From Paractinoplanes toevensis (GTDB lineage: Bacteria > Actinomycetota > Actinomycetes > Mycobacteriales > Micromonosporaceae): 64,000 nt of DNA. Positions within the stretch are counted from its first letter, which is position 1. Each line of letters starts with the position of its first letter. The notes under the pieces were generated by a model. The model searched no databases, had not been told where the DNA came from, and was given only the letters and a program-made list of their open reading frames with translations. Shown here piece after piece: positions 8,507-18,170 of the stretch. Made by a program: the position numbers and the translations under genes. The DNA is taken from contig NZ_BOQN01000098.1 of NCBI RefSeq assembly GCF_018332695.1, positions 1-64,000 on the forward strand, given 5' to 3'.

Positions 8507-9647
8507 TCTCCTCGAACAGCTCCGGTGACTGCGGCTGCCGCGGTGCCGTCTCCACCTGTGGCGGGGTGGGCAGCTCCTGCCGGGAGACGCCCATCTCGGC
8601 CAGCTTGCGGGCGCTGACCAGCACCCGCGACTCCAGCGAGCCGACCGCTCGGTTGTACGCCGTCACCGCGCTGCCGAGAGCCGCGCCCAGCTTGCCGACG
8701 TGGTCGCCGAGCGTGGTGATCCGCCCATACATCTCCCGGGCCACGTTGTGCACCTCGATGGCGTTGCGGGCCAGCTCCTCCTGACGCCACGAATAGGCCA
8801 CCGTGCGCAGCATCGCCACCAGGGTGGCCGGCGTGGCCAGCACGACGTTGCGCCGGAACGCGTGCTCCATCAGCGACGGGTCGTGCTGCAGCGCGGCGTC
8901 GAGGAACGGGTCGGCCGGCACGAACAGCACCACGAAGTCGGGGGACGGCTCGAAGGCCGTCCAATACTCCTTGGCCGACAGGGCATCGACGTGCCCGCGC
9001 AGGTGGCGGGCGTGCCGGCCGAGATGGTCGTCCCGGGTGCGCTCGTCGCGCGCCTCGGCCGCCGCCAGATAGGCATCCAGCGGCGCCTTGGCATCGACCA
9101 CCACGCTGCGGCCGCCGTGCAGCTTGACCACCAGGTCGGGGCGCACACCCTGCTGGTCGGTGGACGCGGTGACCTGCTCGGCGAAATCGCAGTGCTCCAG
9201 CAGCCCGGCCGCCTCGACCACCCGGCGCAGCTGGTGCTCACCCCACCGGCCCCGCACCTGCGGTGTGCGCAACGCGGCCACCAGCTGTTTCGTCTCGGTG
9301 CGCAGCTCGCCGGACACCTGACCCATGGCCCGCACCTGCTCACGAAGCTCGGCGTAGGCGTCCACCCGGTCGCGCTCCAGGTCGGCGACCCGGCGCTCGT
9401 AGCGCCGCAGCGTCTCGTGCAGCGGGGCCACGGCGAGCGCCACCGACTCCTGCGACTGGGCGGCCGACTCGTAGGACAGCGCCCGCATCGACTGCTCCAA
9501 CCGCTCCTCACCGTCACGGTGGGCCTGCACGGTGGCCTCGAGCCGGGCGATGTCGGCCGCCGCCCGCGAGCGTGCCGCCAGCCAGCCCAGGGCGGCACCG
9601 GCCGCCAGACAGAGGACGATTACGGCCAGCGTTGCGACGGTCACCAT
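8496..9647 (-). CDS. rmuC: DNA recombination protein RmuC
   Basis: The 383-residue protein has an N-terminal transmembrane segment (about 3-25), a coiled coil (about 30-125) and a RmuC nuclease-like domain with RGRWGEHQLRRVVEAAGLLEH, VVDAKAPLDAYLAA and FVPADPFLDAAL. RmuC limits inversions at short repeats in E. coli; the biochemical role in actinobacteria is less clear. It ends inside the convergent ispH gene. Confidence 0.94.
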   Translation of the reverse strand: MVTVATLAVIVLCLAAGAALGWLAARSRAAADIARLEATVQAHRDGEERLEQSMRALSYESAAQSQESVALAVAPLHETLRRYERRVADLERDRVDAYAELREQVRAMGQVSGELRTETKQLVAALRTPQVRGRWGEHQLRRVVEAAGLLEHCDFAEQVTASTDQQGVRPDLVVKLHGGRSVVVDAKAPLDAYLAAAEARDERTRDDHLGRHARHLRGHVDALSAKEYWTAFEPSPDFVVLFVPADPFLDAALQHDPSLMEHAFRRNVVLATPATLVAMLRTVAYSWRQEELARNAIEVHNVAREMYGRITTLGDHVGKLGAALGSAVTAYNRAVGSLESRVLVSARKLAEMGVSRQELPTPPQVETAPRQPQSPELFEEIKP

Positions 9648-9697
9648 CGAAGACTGCCAGACGGGTACGACAGGATTCGTGCAGGTACCTTTGAAAC

Positions 9698-10444
9698 ATG
9701 AGTGTGTTGCTGATCCTGGGCATCGTCATCGTGGTGCTGCTGGTGGTTCTGCTGGCTCGCCGCAACGGCGCCGCCTCGCAGGCCACCCGGCTCGAGGACG
9801 CCCGGGCCGACGCCCAGAGGTGGTACGAAAGGCTCGGCGGTCAGGTGATGAACCTGCACGGCGACGATCCGGCCGCCCGGCAGGCGCTGGCCGACGCCGG
9901 CGAGCGATACAACGCGGCCGGCGGTCAGCTCCAGCAGGCCAACACGATCAGGCAGTTCGAGCTGGCCCGGGAGTCGGCGCTGGAGGGTCTGCAATACGTC
10001 CGCGCGGCCCGGGTCGCGATGGGCCTCGACCCCGGCCCCGACCTGCCGCCGCTGGCCAGCGCCCAGGGCGTCGGCCGGCTGACCCAGGAGCGTGAGGTCA
10101 GCGTGCAGGGTCATTCCTACAAGGCGGGTCCGCAGCCCGGCGCCGACACGCCCTATTACTACCCAGGCGGCCGGGTGCAGGGCCGTCCGGTGCCCGCGGG
10201 GTGGTATTCGACGCCGGTCTGGAAGACCGCGCTCGGTGCCGGTGCCGGTGTGCTCGGCGGCATGCTGATCTTCGACGCGCTGTTCTCGCCCGGCTTCGGC
10301 GACATGGGCTACGGCGACGGCTACCAGGACGGATTCCAGGACGCCGCGGGCGATTTCGACGGCGGCGACAACGCCGGCGACTTCGGCGGCGGCAACGACT
10401 TCGGTGGCTTCGACGGCGGCGGCGATTTCGGCGGCGACTTCTAG
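9698..10444 (+). CDS. membrane-anchored protein with Gly/Asp-rich tail
   Basis: The 248-residue protein begins with a hydrophobic anchor (about 2-20), then a helical region with QRWYERLGGQVMNLHGDDP and a short second hydrophobic segment (about 173-190). The C-terminal 55 residues are almost only Gly, Asp and Phe (GGDFGG repeats) and look disordered. Similar proteins occur in many actinobacteria without known function. It is divergent from rmuC and its ATG is 50 bp from that start. Confidence 0.75.
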   Translation: MSVLLILGIVIVVLLVVLLARRNGAASQATRLEDARADAQRWYERLGGQVMNLHGDDPAARQALADAGERYNAAGGQLQQANTIRQFELARESALEGLQYVRAARVAMGLDPGPDLPPLASAQGVGRLTQEREVSVQGHSYKAGPQPGADTPYYYPGGRVQGRPVPAGWYSTPVWKTALGAGAGVLGGMLIFDALFSPGFGDMGYGDGYQDGFQDAAGDFDGGDNAGDFGGGNDFGGFDGGGDFGGDF

Positions 10445-10491
10445 CGCGTTCCGGCGGCCCGCTCCCAGGCCGGCGGCCGGTGCCCGCGTGG

Positions 10492-11052
10492 TCAGGCCGT
10501 CGGCTTGGCCGGCATGCGCCGGGCCAGTTCGCGCTTGAGTGCGCGCGGGCCCGGCCAGATCTCGCTGAGGTCGGCCGTGAAGGCCGGGCCGTCGCCGGTG
10601 TCGGTCATAGCCGGCCCACCGGGGCCCTCGTCGTCGACCGGGTGCACCCGGTCCAGGTCGATCGGCGTCACGTCGAGCACGGAGCGCAGGCCGACCCGGC
10701 GCACCACGACGGTCTCGATGTCCTCCCAGGCCAGCAGGATCGGGTCGCTGTCCTGCGCGGCCAACTCCAGGCCGCCGGAGGAGACCCGCACCCAGGTCCT
10801 CAGGGCGCCGCGGGTCGACCACGCGTAGAGGCCGGCGGCCACCGCGCTGATCGAGCCGGCCTGCGCGAAGGTCTGCCACCACGGGTTCCCGGTGCCGCCG
10901 ACCGCGACCGCCACGATCGGTGACACCACCCCGAAGGACACCATCAGCAGCAGGAAGACGGCGATGAACGTCCGCCACGGTGAGGACCGGAAGAGCACAG
11001 CGTCGGTGGCCGGGGCCTCGACCTGCTCGGGCGCGATCGACATGCCTTTCAT
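10492..11052 (-). CDS. membrane protein with PH-like cytoplasmic domain
   Basis: The 186-residue protein has two transmembrane helices (about 27-50 and 64-80) followed by a small beta-rich domain (RTWVRVSSGGLELAAQDSDPILLAWEDIETVVV), which looks like the bacterial PH-type domain of DUF-family membrane proteins. The C-terminus is basic. Translation could begin at ATG 11052 or 11043. It is downstream of valS on the same strand. Function unknown. Confidence 0.65.
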   Translation of the reverse strand: MKGMSIAPEQVEAPATDAVLFRSSPWRTFIAVFLLLMVSFGVVSPIVAVAVGGTGNPWWQTFAQAGSISAVAAGLYAWSTRGALRTWVRVSSGGLELAAQDSDPILLAWEDIETVVVRRVGLRSVLDVTPIDLDRVHPVDDEGPGGPAMTDTGDGPAFTADLSEIWPGPRALKRELARRMPAKPTA

Positions 11053-11117
11053 GCTGCCCCGGCGTGGCTTCCGGGTCCCGGTGTTTACCGGAAACCGGAA
11101 GCCTCGGCCGGCCGCTT

Positions 11118-13676
11118 CTAGAACGCGCAGGCGATGACCAGCTCCGGGGTGCGGTCGGGCAGGCGGTCGAGCTTGCCGATCCGGCCGGCCGAGCGCAGGT
11201 CGCCCTCGATCAGCGCGAGCCGGTCGAGCATCTCCGCCGGGCCGAGCGCCTCGGCCAGCGGCACCTCGGCCTTCATCGACAGTTTCCGGTCCGACTTGGC
11301 CCGCCGAACCTGGCGCAGCGCCTCACCGGCCAGATCGAGCAGGCCGGCGTCGCCCTCGGGCGCGACGCGGGTCAGTTCGTACTTCGTCGGCCAGGTCGCG
11401 GTGTGCACCGAGCCGTACCGCCACCAGGACCAGACCTCCTCGGTGACGTACGGCAGGAACGGGGCGAACAGGCGCAGCAGCACCGACAGGCCGGCGGCGA
11501 GGGCCGCCCGCGCCGAGTCGGACGCCGGGCCTTCGGCGTACGCCCGCTCCTTGACCAGCTCGATGTAGTCGTCGCAGAAGGTCCAGAAGAATCCCTCGGT
11601 GACCTGTAGCGCCTCGGTGTGGTCGTACCGCTCGAAGGCCGCGGTCGCCGCGGTCACCACCCCGGCCAGCCGGGTCAGCATCGCCTGGTCGAGCGGCTCG
11701 GTGACCGGCTGCCGCAGCGCGTCGGCCGCGCCCAGCCCGAGCGCGAACTTCGACGCGTTGAGCAGCTTGGTCGCCAGCCGCCGGCCGACCTTGATCTGGG
11801 CCGGGTCGAACGCCAGGTCGGCGCCGGGCCGGCCGTTCGCGGCCCAGTAGCGGACCGCGTCCGAGCCGTTCTGCACCAGCAGGTCCTCCGGCGTGACGAC
11901 GTTGCCCTTGGACTTGGCCATCTTTTTCCGGTCGGGGTCGAGGATCCAGCCGGAGAGGATCGCGTTGCGCCAGGGCAGCACGTCGCTCTCCATGTCGGCG
12001 CGCAGGACCGTGCTGAACAGCCAGGTCCGGATGATCTCGTGCGCCTGCGGGCGGTGGTCCATCGGGAAGACCCGCCGGAAGAGGTCCTCGTCGTCGTGCC
12101 AGCCGCCGACGATCTGCGGCGTGAGCGACGAGGTGGCCCAGGTGTCCATGACGTCGGGATCGGCGGCGAAACCGCCGGGAACGCCCCGCTGCGACTCGTC
12201 GTAGCCCGGCGGACACTCCGAGGAGGGGTCAACCGGCAACGCCGATTCGTCCGGTATGAGAAGCTGGGTGTAGTCCGGTTCGCCAGCGTTGTCGAGCCGG
12301 TACCAAACCGGGATGGGCACGCCGAAGAACCGCTGCCGGCTGATCAGCCAATCCCCGGTCAGGCCGTTCACCCAGTGCTCGTAACGGTGCCGCATGTGCT
12401 CCGGGAACCAGTGCAGCTCCCGCCCGCGGGCCAGCATGCGCTCGCGGATCTCGGGGTCGCGGCCGCCGTTGCGGATGAACCACTGCCGGCTCGTGACGAT
12501 CTCGAGCGGTGAGTCGCCCTTCTCGTAGAACTTCACCGGATGGGTGATCGGCGTCGGCTCTCCGACCAGGTCGCCGGCCTCGATGAGAATGCGGACGATC
12601 TCCCGCCGGGCCGCGTTGACGGACAGGCCGGCGAACGGTTCGTATGCCGCGGCGGGGACGCCGGCCGGGCGGTCCGGCAGGAAGCGGCCGTCCCGGCCGA
12701 TCACGACCCGGGTCTCCAGCTGCAGGTCACGCCACCAGGCGACGTCGGTCAGGTCGCCGAACGTGCAGACCATGACGATGCCGGTGCCCTTGTCAGGAGC
12801 GGCCAGCGGGTGCTCGTAGACCGGCACCTCGACCCCGAAGAACGGCGTGCGGACGGTCTTGCCGAGCAGGTGCTGGTAGCGCTCGTCGCCCGGGTGGAAG
12901 ACCAGCGCGACACAGGCCGGCAGCAGTTCCGGCCGGGTGGTGTCGATCTCGACCGGCCCGTCCGGCCCGTGGAAGCGGACCCGGTGGTAGGCACCCTGGC
13001 GGTCCCGGTCCTCCAGCTCGGCCTGCGCGACCGCGGTGCGGAACCCGACGTCCCACAGCGTCGGCGCCTCGGCCGTGTAGGCCTCACCGCGCGCCAGATT
13101 GTTGAGGAACGCGCGCTGCGAGACGGCCCGCGCCCTCGTCCCGATCGTCGTGTAGCTCATCTTCCAGTCGACGGACAGCCCGAGCCGCCGCCACAGTGCT
13201 TCGAAGACCTTCTCGTCCTCGGTGGTCAGCCGGTCGCAGAGCTCGACGAAGTTCCGCCGGGAGATCGAAATGGTCTCCTTGCCAGACCTCGTCGAGGGGC
13301 TCAGTGTCGGCGGTTGCCACTGCGGGTCGTAGGGCAGCGCCGGATCGCACCGGACACCGTAGACGACCTGCACCCGGCGCTCGGTCGGCAGCCCGTTGTC
13401 GTCCCAGCCCATCGGGTAGAAGACGGTCTTGCCGCGCATCCGCTGGAACCGCGCGATCGTGTCGGTGTGCGTGTAGGAGAAGACGTGGCCCATGTGCAAC
13501 TCGCCGGATACGGTCGGCGGAGGTGTGTCGATCGCATATACATCCGCGCGCTCCTTCGAGCGGTCGAATGCATACGTGTCCTCCTCCTGCCAGCGGCGCG
13601 CCCACTTTTCCTCGAGGCCGTCCAGCGACGGGCGCTCGGGGAGACCGGCGCGCGCGGTCGTTCCCGTATCAGTCAT
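11118..13676 (-). CDS. valS: valine--tRNA ligase
   Basis: This enzyme charges tRNA-Val. The 852-residue class I synthetase has HMGH (61-64) as the HIGH motif and KKMAKSKG near residue 585 as the KMSKS motif, with an inserted editing domain between and an anticodon-binding domain after (ALQVTEGFFWTFCDDYIELVK). Length fits the shorter actinobacterial ValS type. It follows ogt on the same strand after 52 bp; no T-box leader is possible in that space. Confidence 0.97.
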   Translation of the reverse strand: MTDTGTTARAGLPERPSLDGLEEKWARRWQEEDTYAFDRSKERADVYAIDTPPPTVSGELHMGHVFSYTHTDTIARFQRMRGKTVFYPMGWDDNGLPTERRVQVVYGVRCDPALPYDPQWQPPTLSPSTRSGKETISISRRNFVELCDRLTTEDEKVFEALWRRLGLSVDWKMSYTTIGTRARAVSQRAFLNNLARGEAYTAEAPTLWDVGFRTAVAQAELEDRDRQGAYHRVRFHGPDGPVEIDTTRPELLPACVALVFHPGDERYQHLLGKTVRTPFFGVEVPVYEHPLAAPDKGTGIVMVCTFGDLTDVAWWRDLQLETRVVIGRDGRFLPDRPAGVPAAAYEPFAGLSVNAARREIVRILIEAGDLVGEPTPITHPVKFYEKGDSPLEIVTSRQWFIRNGGRDPEIRERMLARGRELHWFPEHMRHRYEHWVNGLTGDWLISRQRFFGVPIPVWYRLDNAGEPDYTQLLIPDESALPVDPSSECPPGYDESQRGVPGGFAADPDVMDTWATSSLTPQIVGGWHDDEDLFRRVFPMDHRPQAHEIIRTWLFSTVLRADMESDVLPWRNAILSGWILDPDRKKMAKSKGNVVTPEDLLVQNGSDAVRYWAANGRPGADLAFDPAQIKVGRRLATKLLNASKFALGLGAADALRQPVTEPLDQAMLTRLAGVVTAATAAFERYDHTEALQVTEGFFWTFCDDYIELVKERAYAEGPASDSARAALAAGLSVLLRLFAPFLPYVTEEVWSWWRYGSVHTATWPTKYELTRVAPEGDAGLLDLAGEALRQVRRAKSDRKLSMKAEVPLAEALGPAEMLDRLALIEGDLRSAGRIGKLDRLPDRTPELVIACAF

Positions 13677-13728
13677 GGCTGAATGCTACGGGCCCGTGCA
13701 CCCGCCGGTCCTCCGATAATCAACACGC

Positions 13729-14223
13729 TCAGGCCGCCTCGTGGGCGAGCAACTGCCGTTTTACCGGCAGTCCCCACCGATAGCCGCCGAGCGACCCGTC
13801 GAGCCGCAGCACCCGGTGACACGGGGTGAACAGCGCGACCGGGTTGCGGGCGCACGCCATCGCGGCCGCCCGGATCGCCGCAGGCCGCCCGGAGAGGCGG
13901 GCGAACTCGCTGTAGGTCACCGGGCTGCCCGGCTTGATCTCGCGCATCACCACCCACGCGTGCGCCACGAACTCGCCGGCGATGTGCTGCTCCACCACCA
14001 CCCGGTCGAGCGCGCCCAGGTCACCCTCGAAATAGGACCGCACGTGCGCGATCACCGGCCCGATGTCGTCGTCGGGCTGCGCCTGGGCATGGAGTTTCGG
14101 GTGGATCAGCGGCAACAGGTCGCCGACGTCGTCGGTGAAGCCGGCCGCGCGCACGCCGCCACTGGGGCCCACCACGATCGTGAGCGGGCCGGCCGGGGTG
14201 TCGATGGTGTGGTGCTTCAACAT
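13729..14223 (-). CDS. ogt: methylated-DNA--[protein]-cysteine S-methyltransferase
   Basis: This suicide enzyme removes O6-alkyl groups from guanine. The 164-residue protein has the active site TPCHRVLR with acceptor Cys135, plus PGSPVTYSEFARL and the AIRAAAMACARNP DNA-binding helix. ATG 14223 follows a GGAGGA-like ribosome site. It lies 83 bp after the Ada/AlkA fusion gene on the same strand, forming an alkylation-repair unit. Confidence 0.95.
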   Translation of the reverse strand: MLKHHTIDTPAGPLTIVVGPSGGVRAAGFTDDVGDLLPLIHPKLHAQAQPDDDIGPVIAHVRSYFEGDLGALDRVVVEQHIAGEFVAHAWVVMREIKPGSPVTYSEFARLSGRPAAIRAAAMACARNPVALFTPCHRVLRLDGSLGGYRWGLPVKRQLLAHEAA

Positions 14224-14306
14224 GGTGTCCTCCAGGGGGTTCGGAACAAGCCTGGCCGGTCGGGACCGGCGGCGGGAAGATTTTTGCGGGCCTGTGGATA
14301 ACCGGC

Positions 14307-15731
14307 TCACGAGGCTCGCCACAGGCGGATGAGGGCGTAGGACCGCCAGGGCCGCCATCGCTCGGCGTGCTTCTCCAGGGCCTTCGGGGTGGACGGCAGC
14401 CCCAGGGCGGCCGCCCCGCGCCGCACCGCCAGGTCGGTCGGCAGGAACACGTCCGGGTCGCCGATCGCTCGCATCGCGACATATCCGGCGGTCCACGCGC
14501 CGATGCCGGGCACCTCGAGCAGCCGGGAGATCGATTCCTCCCGGTCCGCGCCTGGCTCCAGGTCGATCTTCCCGGCCGCGACCGCCTCGGCGAGATGCCG
14601 GATCGTCTGCCGCCGGCTCACCGGCATCCCGAACGCGGTGTCCGGCAACTCGGCCACCACCGCGGCGGCGGGAAAACCGGCCAGGTCCGGACCGTCGAAA
14701 CCACCGGCCGCCCGGATCATCCGGGTCACCGTGGTTCGCGCCCCCGCCACGCTCACCTGCTGGCCCACGATCGCCCGTACGGCCATCTCGAAACCGTCGA
14801 CCGCGCGCGGTACCCGTACACCCGGCTCGGTCCTGATCGCCGCGCTCAGCGCGACGTCCGCGCCCAGCGTGGCATCGACGGCGTCGGGGTCCGCATCCAG
14901 ATCGAAGAGCCGCCGGCAACGGGCCACCGCCGGCGCGAGATCACGCACATCGCTCAGCCGCAGCTGCGCGGAAACCCAGCGGTCGGCCGGGGTCAGCGCG
15001 ACCGTCGCGCTGCCGTGCGGCAGAGACAGACCGCGACGGTACGTGTCACCGGACCGTTCCTCCACCCCGGGCAGCGCCCGCAGCTCGAGGAAGTCGAGCA
15101 GCGCCGGGACGTGCAGCGGCGACCGGTAGGCGAGCCGCAGATTGATCGTGCCCGCCTCGGCCCGGGCCACCGGGCGACGTTCGCGCAGCCGGCCCGGCGC
15201 CTGCGCGTACACCTCCTGGATCGTGTCGTTGAATTGCCGCACGCTGCCGAAACCCGCCGCGAACGCGATCTCGGCGAGGCCGAGATCGGTGGTCTCGATG
15301 AGGATTCGAGCGGTCTGTGCGCGCTGCGCGCGGGCCAGCGCGAGCGGCCCGGCCCCCAGCTCCGCCGTGAGCATCCGGTTGAGATGCCGCTCGGTGTAGC
15401 CGAGCCGGGTCGCCAGGCCCGGCACGCCCTCCCGGTCGACCACGCCGTCGCCGATCAGCCGCATCGCCCGGCCGACCAGGTCGGCCCGCACGTCCCACTC
15501 GGGGGAGCCGGGCGCGGCGTCCGGCCGGCAGCGCTTGCACGCACGGTAACCGGCGCGCTGGGCCGCGGCCGCGGTCGGGAAGAACGTGACGTTCTCCGGT
15601 TTGGGTGTGATGGCCGGGCAGGACGGCCGGCAGTAGATGCCGGTGCTGCTCACGGCGGTGTAGAACCAGCCGTCGAAGCGCTGGTCCCGGCTGTCCACGG
15701 CCCGGTAGCACCGTTCGAAGTCCAGTTCCAT
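14307..15731 (-). CDS. Ada-type sensor/AraC HTH/AlkA DNA glycosylase fusion
   Basis: The 474-residue protein has three parts. Residues 1-80 form the Ada zinc domain with four cysteines (IYCRPSC and ACKRC); the first is the phosphotriester methyl acceptor in Ada. About 85-185 is an AraC-type HTH (LATRLGYTERHLNRML, AEIAFAAGFGSVRQFN). About 190-474 is 3-methyladenine glycosylase II, with the HhH element VPGIGAWTAGYVAMRA and the catalytic Asp in FLPTD. It probably senses methylation damage, activates its own operon and excises alkylated bases. It is divergent from ychF. Confidence 0.94.
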   Translation of the reverse strand: MELDFERCYRAVDSRDQRFDGWFYTAVSSTGIYCRPSCPAITPKPENVTFFPTAAAAQRAGYRACKRCRPDAAPGSPEWDVRADLVGRAMRLIGDGVVDREGVPGLATRLGYTERHLNRMLTAELGAGPLALARAQRAQTARILIETTDLGLAEIAFAAGFGSVRQFNDTIQEVYAQAPGRLRERRPVARAEAGTINLRLAYRSPLHVPALLDFLELRALPGVEERSGDTYRRGLSLPHGSATVALTPADRWVSAQLRLSDVRDLAPAVARCRRLFDLDADPDAVDATLGADVALSAAIRTEPGVRVPRAVDGFEMAVRAIVGQQVSVAGARTTVTRMIRAAGGFDGPDLAGFPAAAVVAELPDTAFGMPVSRRQTIRHLAEAVAAGKIDLEPGADREESISRLLEVPGIGAWTAGYVAMRAIGDPDVFLPTDLAVRRGAAALGLPSTPKALEKHAERWRPWRSYALIRLWRAS

Positions 15732-15833
15732 GCCGTCGAGTCTGCCCCTTGAGACCGGGGAAAGGCTGGCGGGATTCGGACATGGCCCTTGCGCCCGCCG
15801 GGCCGCCCGCAACCCTGCGTAAACTGGGTTTCC

Positions 15834-16919
15834 GTGAGCCTCACCATCGGAATCGTCGGCCTGCCGAACGTCGGCAAGAGCACCCTGTTCAATGCCCTGA
15901 CCAAGAACGACGTGCTCGCGGCGAACTACCCGTTCGCCACGATCGAGCCGAACGTCGGCGTGGTCGGGCTGCCCGACGAGCGGCTGGGCCGGCTTGCCGA
16001 GCTGTTCAACAGCGAGAAGATCCTGCCGGCGCCGGTGAGCTTCGTCGACATCGCGGGCCTCGTGCGCGGCGCGTCCAAGGGCCAGGGCCGCGGCAACGCG
16101 TTCCTCGCGAACATCCGCGACGCGTCCGCGATCTGCCAGGTCGTGCGCGCGTTCAGCGACCCGAACGTGTTGCACGTCGACGGCAAGATCTCGCCGGCCG
16201 ACGACATCGAGACGATCAACACCGAGCTCATCCTGGCCGACCTGCAGACGGTCGAGAAGGCGCTGCCCCGCCTGCAGAAGGAAGCGAAGCTCAAGAAGGA
16301 CCGCGCGCCCGCCGTGGCCGCCGCGGAAACCGCGTTCAAGCTGCTCAACGACGGCATCACGCTGTATTCGGGGGCGGCCGCCGCCGACCTCGACGTCGAG
16401 CTGCTGGCCGAGCTGCACCTGCTCACCACGAAGCCGTTCCTCTACGTGTTCAACGTCGACGAGGCCGAGCTGGGCAACGCCGCGTTCCTCGACGAGCTGC
16501 GCGCGCTGGTCGCCCCGGCCGAGGCCGTCTTCATGGACGCGAAGATCGAGTCCGAGCTGATCGACCTGGACGACGACGACGCGCTGGAACTGCTGCAGTC
16601 CACCGGCCAGACCGAGCCGGGCCTCAACCGCCTGATCAAGGTCGGCTTCGAGACGCTGGGCCTGCAGACCTACCTGACCGCCGGCCCGAAGGAGGCCCGC
16701 GCCTGGGTGATCCCGGTCGGCGCGACCGCCCCCGAGGCGGCCGGCGTCATCCATAGCGACTTCCAGCGCGGCTTCATCAAGGCCGAGATCGTCAGCTTCG
16801 ACGACCTGATGGCCGCGGGCTCGATGTCCGCCGCGAAGGCGGCCGGCAAGGTCCGCATGGAGGGCAAGGACTACATCATGAAGGACGGCGACGTCGTCGA
16901 GTTCCGCTTCAACGTGTAG
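15834..16919 (+). CDS. ychF: redox-regulated ATPase YchF
   Basis: This is an Obg-related P-loop protein that prefers ATP over GTP and associates with ribosomes. The 361-residue protein has Walker A GLPNVGKST (about 9-17), FVDIAGLVRGASKGQG, a coiled-coil insertion and the C-terminal TGS-like end RMEGKDYIMKDGDVVEFRFNV (shortened here in description to its last 20 residues). GTG 15834 gives the standard N-terminus. Its stop directly abuts the convergent stop of the deaminase/SUKH gene. Confidence 0.97.
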   Translation: MSLTIGIVGLPNVGKSTLFNALTKNDVLAANYPFATIEPNVGVVGLPDERLGRLAELFNSEKILPAPVSFVDIAGLVRGASKGQGRGNAFLANIRDASAICQVVRAFSDPNVLHVDGKISPADDIETINTELILADLQTVEKALPRLQKEAKLKKDRAPAVAAAETAFKLLNDGITLYSGAAAADLDVELLAELHLLTTKPFLYVFNVDEAELGNAAFLDELRALVAPAEAVFMDAKIESELIDLDDDDALELLQSTGQTEPGLNRLIKVGFETLGLQTYLTAGPKEARAWVIPVGATAPEAAGVIHSDFQRGFIKAEIVSFDDLMAAGSMSAAKAAGKVRMEGKDYIMKDGDVVEFRFNV

Positions 16920-18170
16920 TCACTCGCCCCACGTGCCGTCGTCTCGGACTCGGTGGGTGCGCCAGCCGACGACGAGAGTTTCCAGGGCCTCGAGATAGGT
17001 GTCGGCGATGAACCACTCGCCGGCCTGGTCGAGGTCGAACACGCGGCCACGCTCGTCGATCGCGAGGATCGACTCGTTGTTGACGCTGCCGATCGGGAAG
17101 AGCCGCGCCCCGATGACCTGGCCGAACTCGTGGAGCACGTCGGCGCTGTGCTTCGCCCACTCCGGGCCCAGGTAGACGACCCGGGAACGCTGCTCCAGGC
17201 CGGACGCGTGGCGATGAATGACCAGCGAGCCGGTCTGGGCCAACGCGTCGATCATCGCCGGAAAGGCCTGGTGGCGGTGTTCCCGGCCGGCCACCGGGAG
17301 GACACGTTCCACCTCGAACTCGGCCATCGCGGCCCGCACGTCCGGCGTGATCTCCGGCAGGTACGAGCCGCGGAGCAGTTCCGAGGCGAGCACGTCGGAG
17401 AACCGCTCCGGGTCCGGGTTGGGCTCGGGCGGGGCCGGGTTCTCGTAGAGCGCGGAGATCGACTCCCACGGCATGAGGGCCAGCTGGGTGAGCACGTAGA
17501 CGCAGGACTCGCACGGGTCGTTCGGGGTGCCGCCGAGCGGATCGCCCGGTTCCCGGATCTGGAACGTCTCGAACTCCGACGCCAGGAGCAACTGGCGGGC
17601 CTCGTCGAGGGTCAGCGGGGCCGAACCCGTCAGCGCCCGCTTACGGTCCGCCTCGTGCAGCACGTCGGAGCAGACGATCATCTCGGCGTGCCGCTCGCAG
17701 CCGCGCACGGTCTGCTGCGGCGTCTGCTCGGCCAGCCGTTCCAGGACGAGGGGGTGGTGGTTGAGTTTCTGGTCGCCCTTGGCGCCGCGGGCGATGAAGA
17801 CGCGGCCCTCGACGGTGGCGTGCGCGGCGACCCCGGGGGCGATCTTCCGCCGGGCCTCCCGGCGCAGTTGGACCTCGGGGTCGGCGGTCCGGGGCGGGTC
17901 GACCACCGCGTCCCGCTGCTCGCGGTATTTCTGCTGGAGCATGTCGGCGGGCCAGTTCGGCCAGGTCGAGACCCGGCCGGTCGCCCGATCGATGACGGTC
18001 GAGCCGGTGCCGATCTCGGCGGGCGCGAACGTCTTGCGGACCGGGGCGGTCGTGACGATGAACCCCAGATCGAACTCGTCGACCGTGGCGCGGTAGTCCG
18101 CACCCCGGACCAGGGACTCGGCGCGCGCCCAGGCCGCCGCGCTCGCGTCGGCGTCCGCTCGGGTGATCAT
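16920..18170 (-). CDS. YwqJ-type deaminase fused to SUKH-3 domain (copy A)
   Basis: The 416-residue protein has no signal peptide or membrane segment. The central part (about 95-240) resembles YwqJ-type toxin deaminases: zinc motif HAE (161-163) and CxxC (Cys220, Cys223 in DPCESC). The C-terminal part (about 270-410) resembles SUKH-3, an immunity fold, with ARLFPIGSVNNESILAIDE and GRVFDLDQAGEWFIAD. Catalytic residues look intact. It may be a toxin/immunity hybrid, an immunity protein with an acquired deaminase part, or a housekeeping relative. Its ATG overlaps the stop of copy B by 4 bases. Confidence 0.75.
   Translation of the reverse strand: MITRADADASAAAWARAESLVRGADYRATVDEFDLGFIVTTAPVRKTFAPAEIGTGSTVIDRATGRVSTWPNWPADMLQQKYREQRDAVVDPPRTADPEVQLRREARRKIAPGVAAHATVEGRVFIARGAKGDQKLNHHPLVLERLAEQTPQQTVRGCERHAEMIVCSDVLHEADRKRALTGSAPLTLDEARQLLLASEFETFQIREPGDPLGGTPNDPCESCVYVLTQLALMPWESISALYENPAPPEPNPDPERFSDVLASELLRGSYLPEITPDVRAAMAEFEVERVLPVAGREHRHQAFPAMIDALAQTGSLVIHRHASGLEQRSRVVYLGPEWAKHSADVLHEFGQVIGARLFPIGSVNNESILAIDERGRVFDLDQAGEWFIADTYLEALETLVVGWRTHRVRDDGTWGE

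Noticed and set aside
13677..13728. T-box leader for valS
   Set aside because: Only 52 bases separate it from the upstream gene and no specifier stem or T-box sequence is visible.
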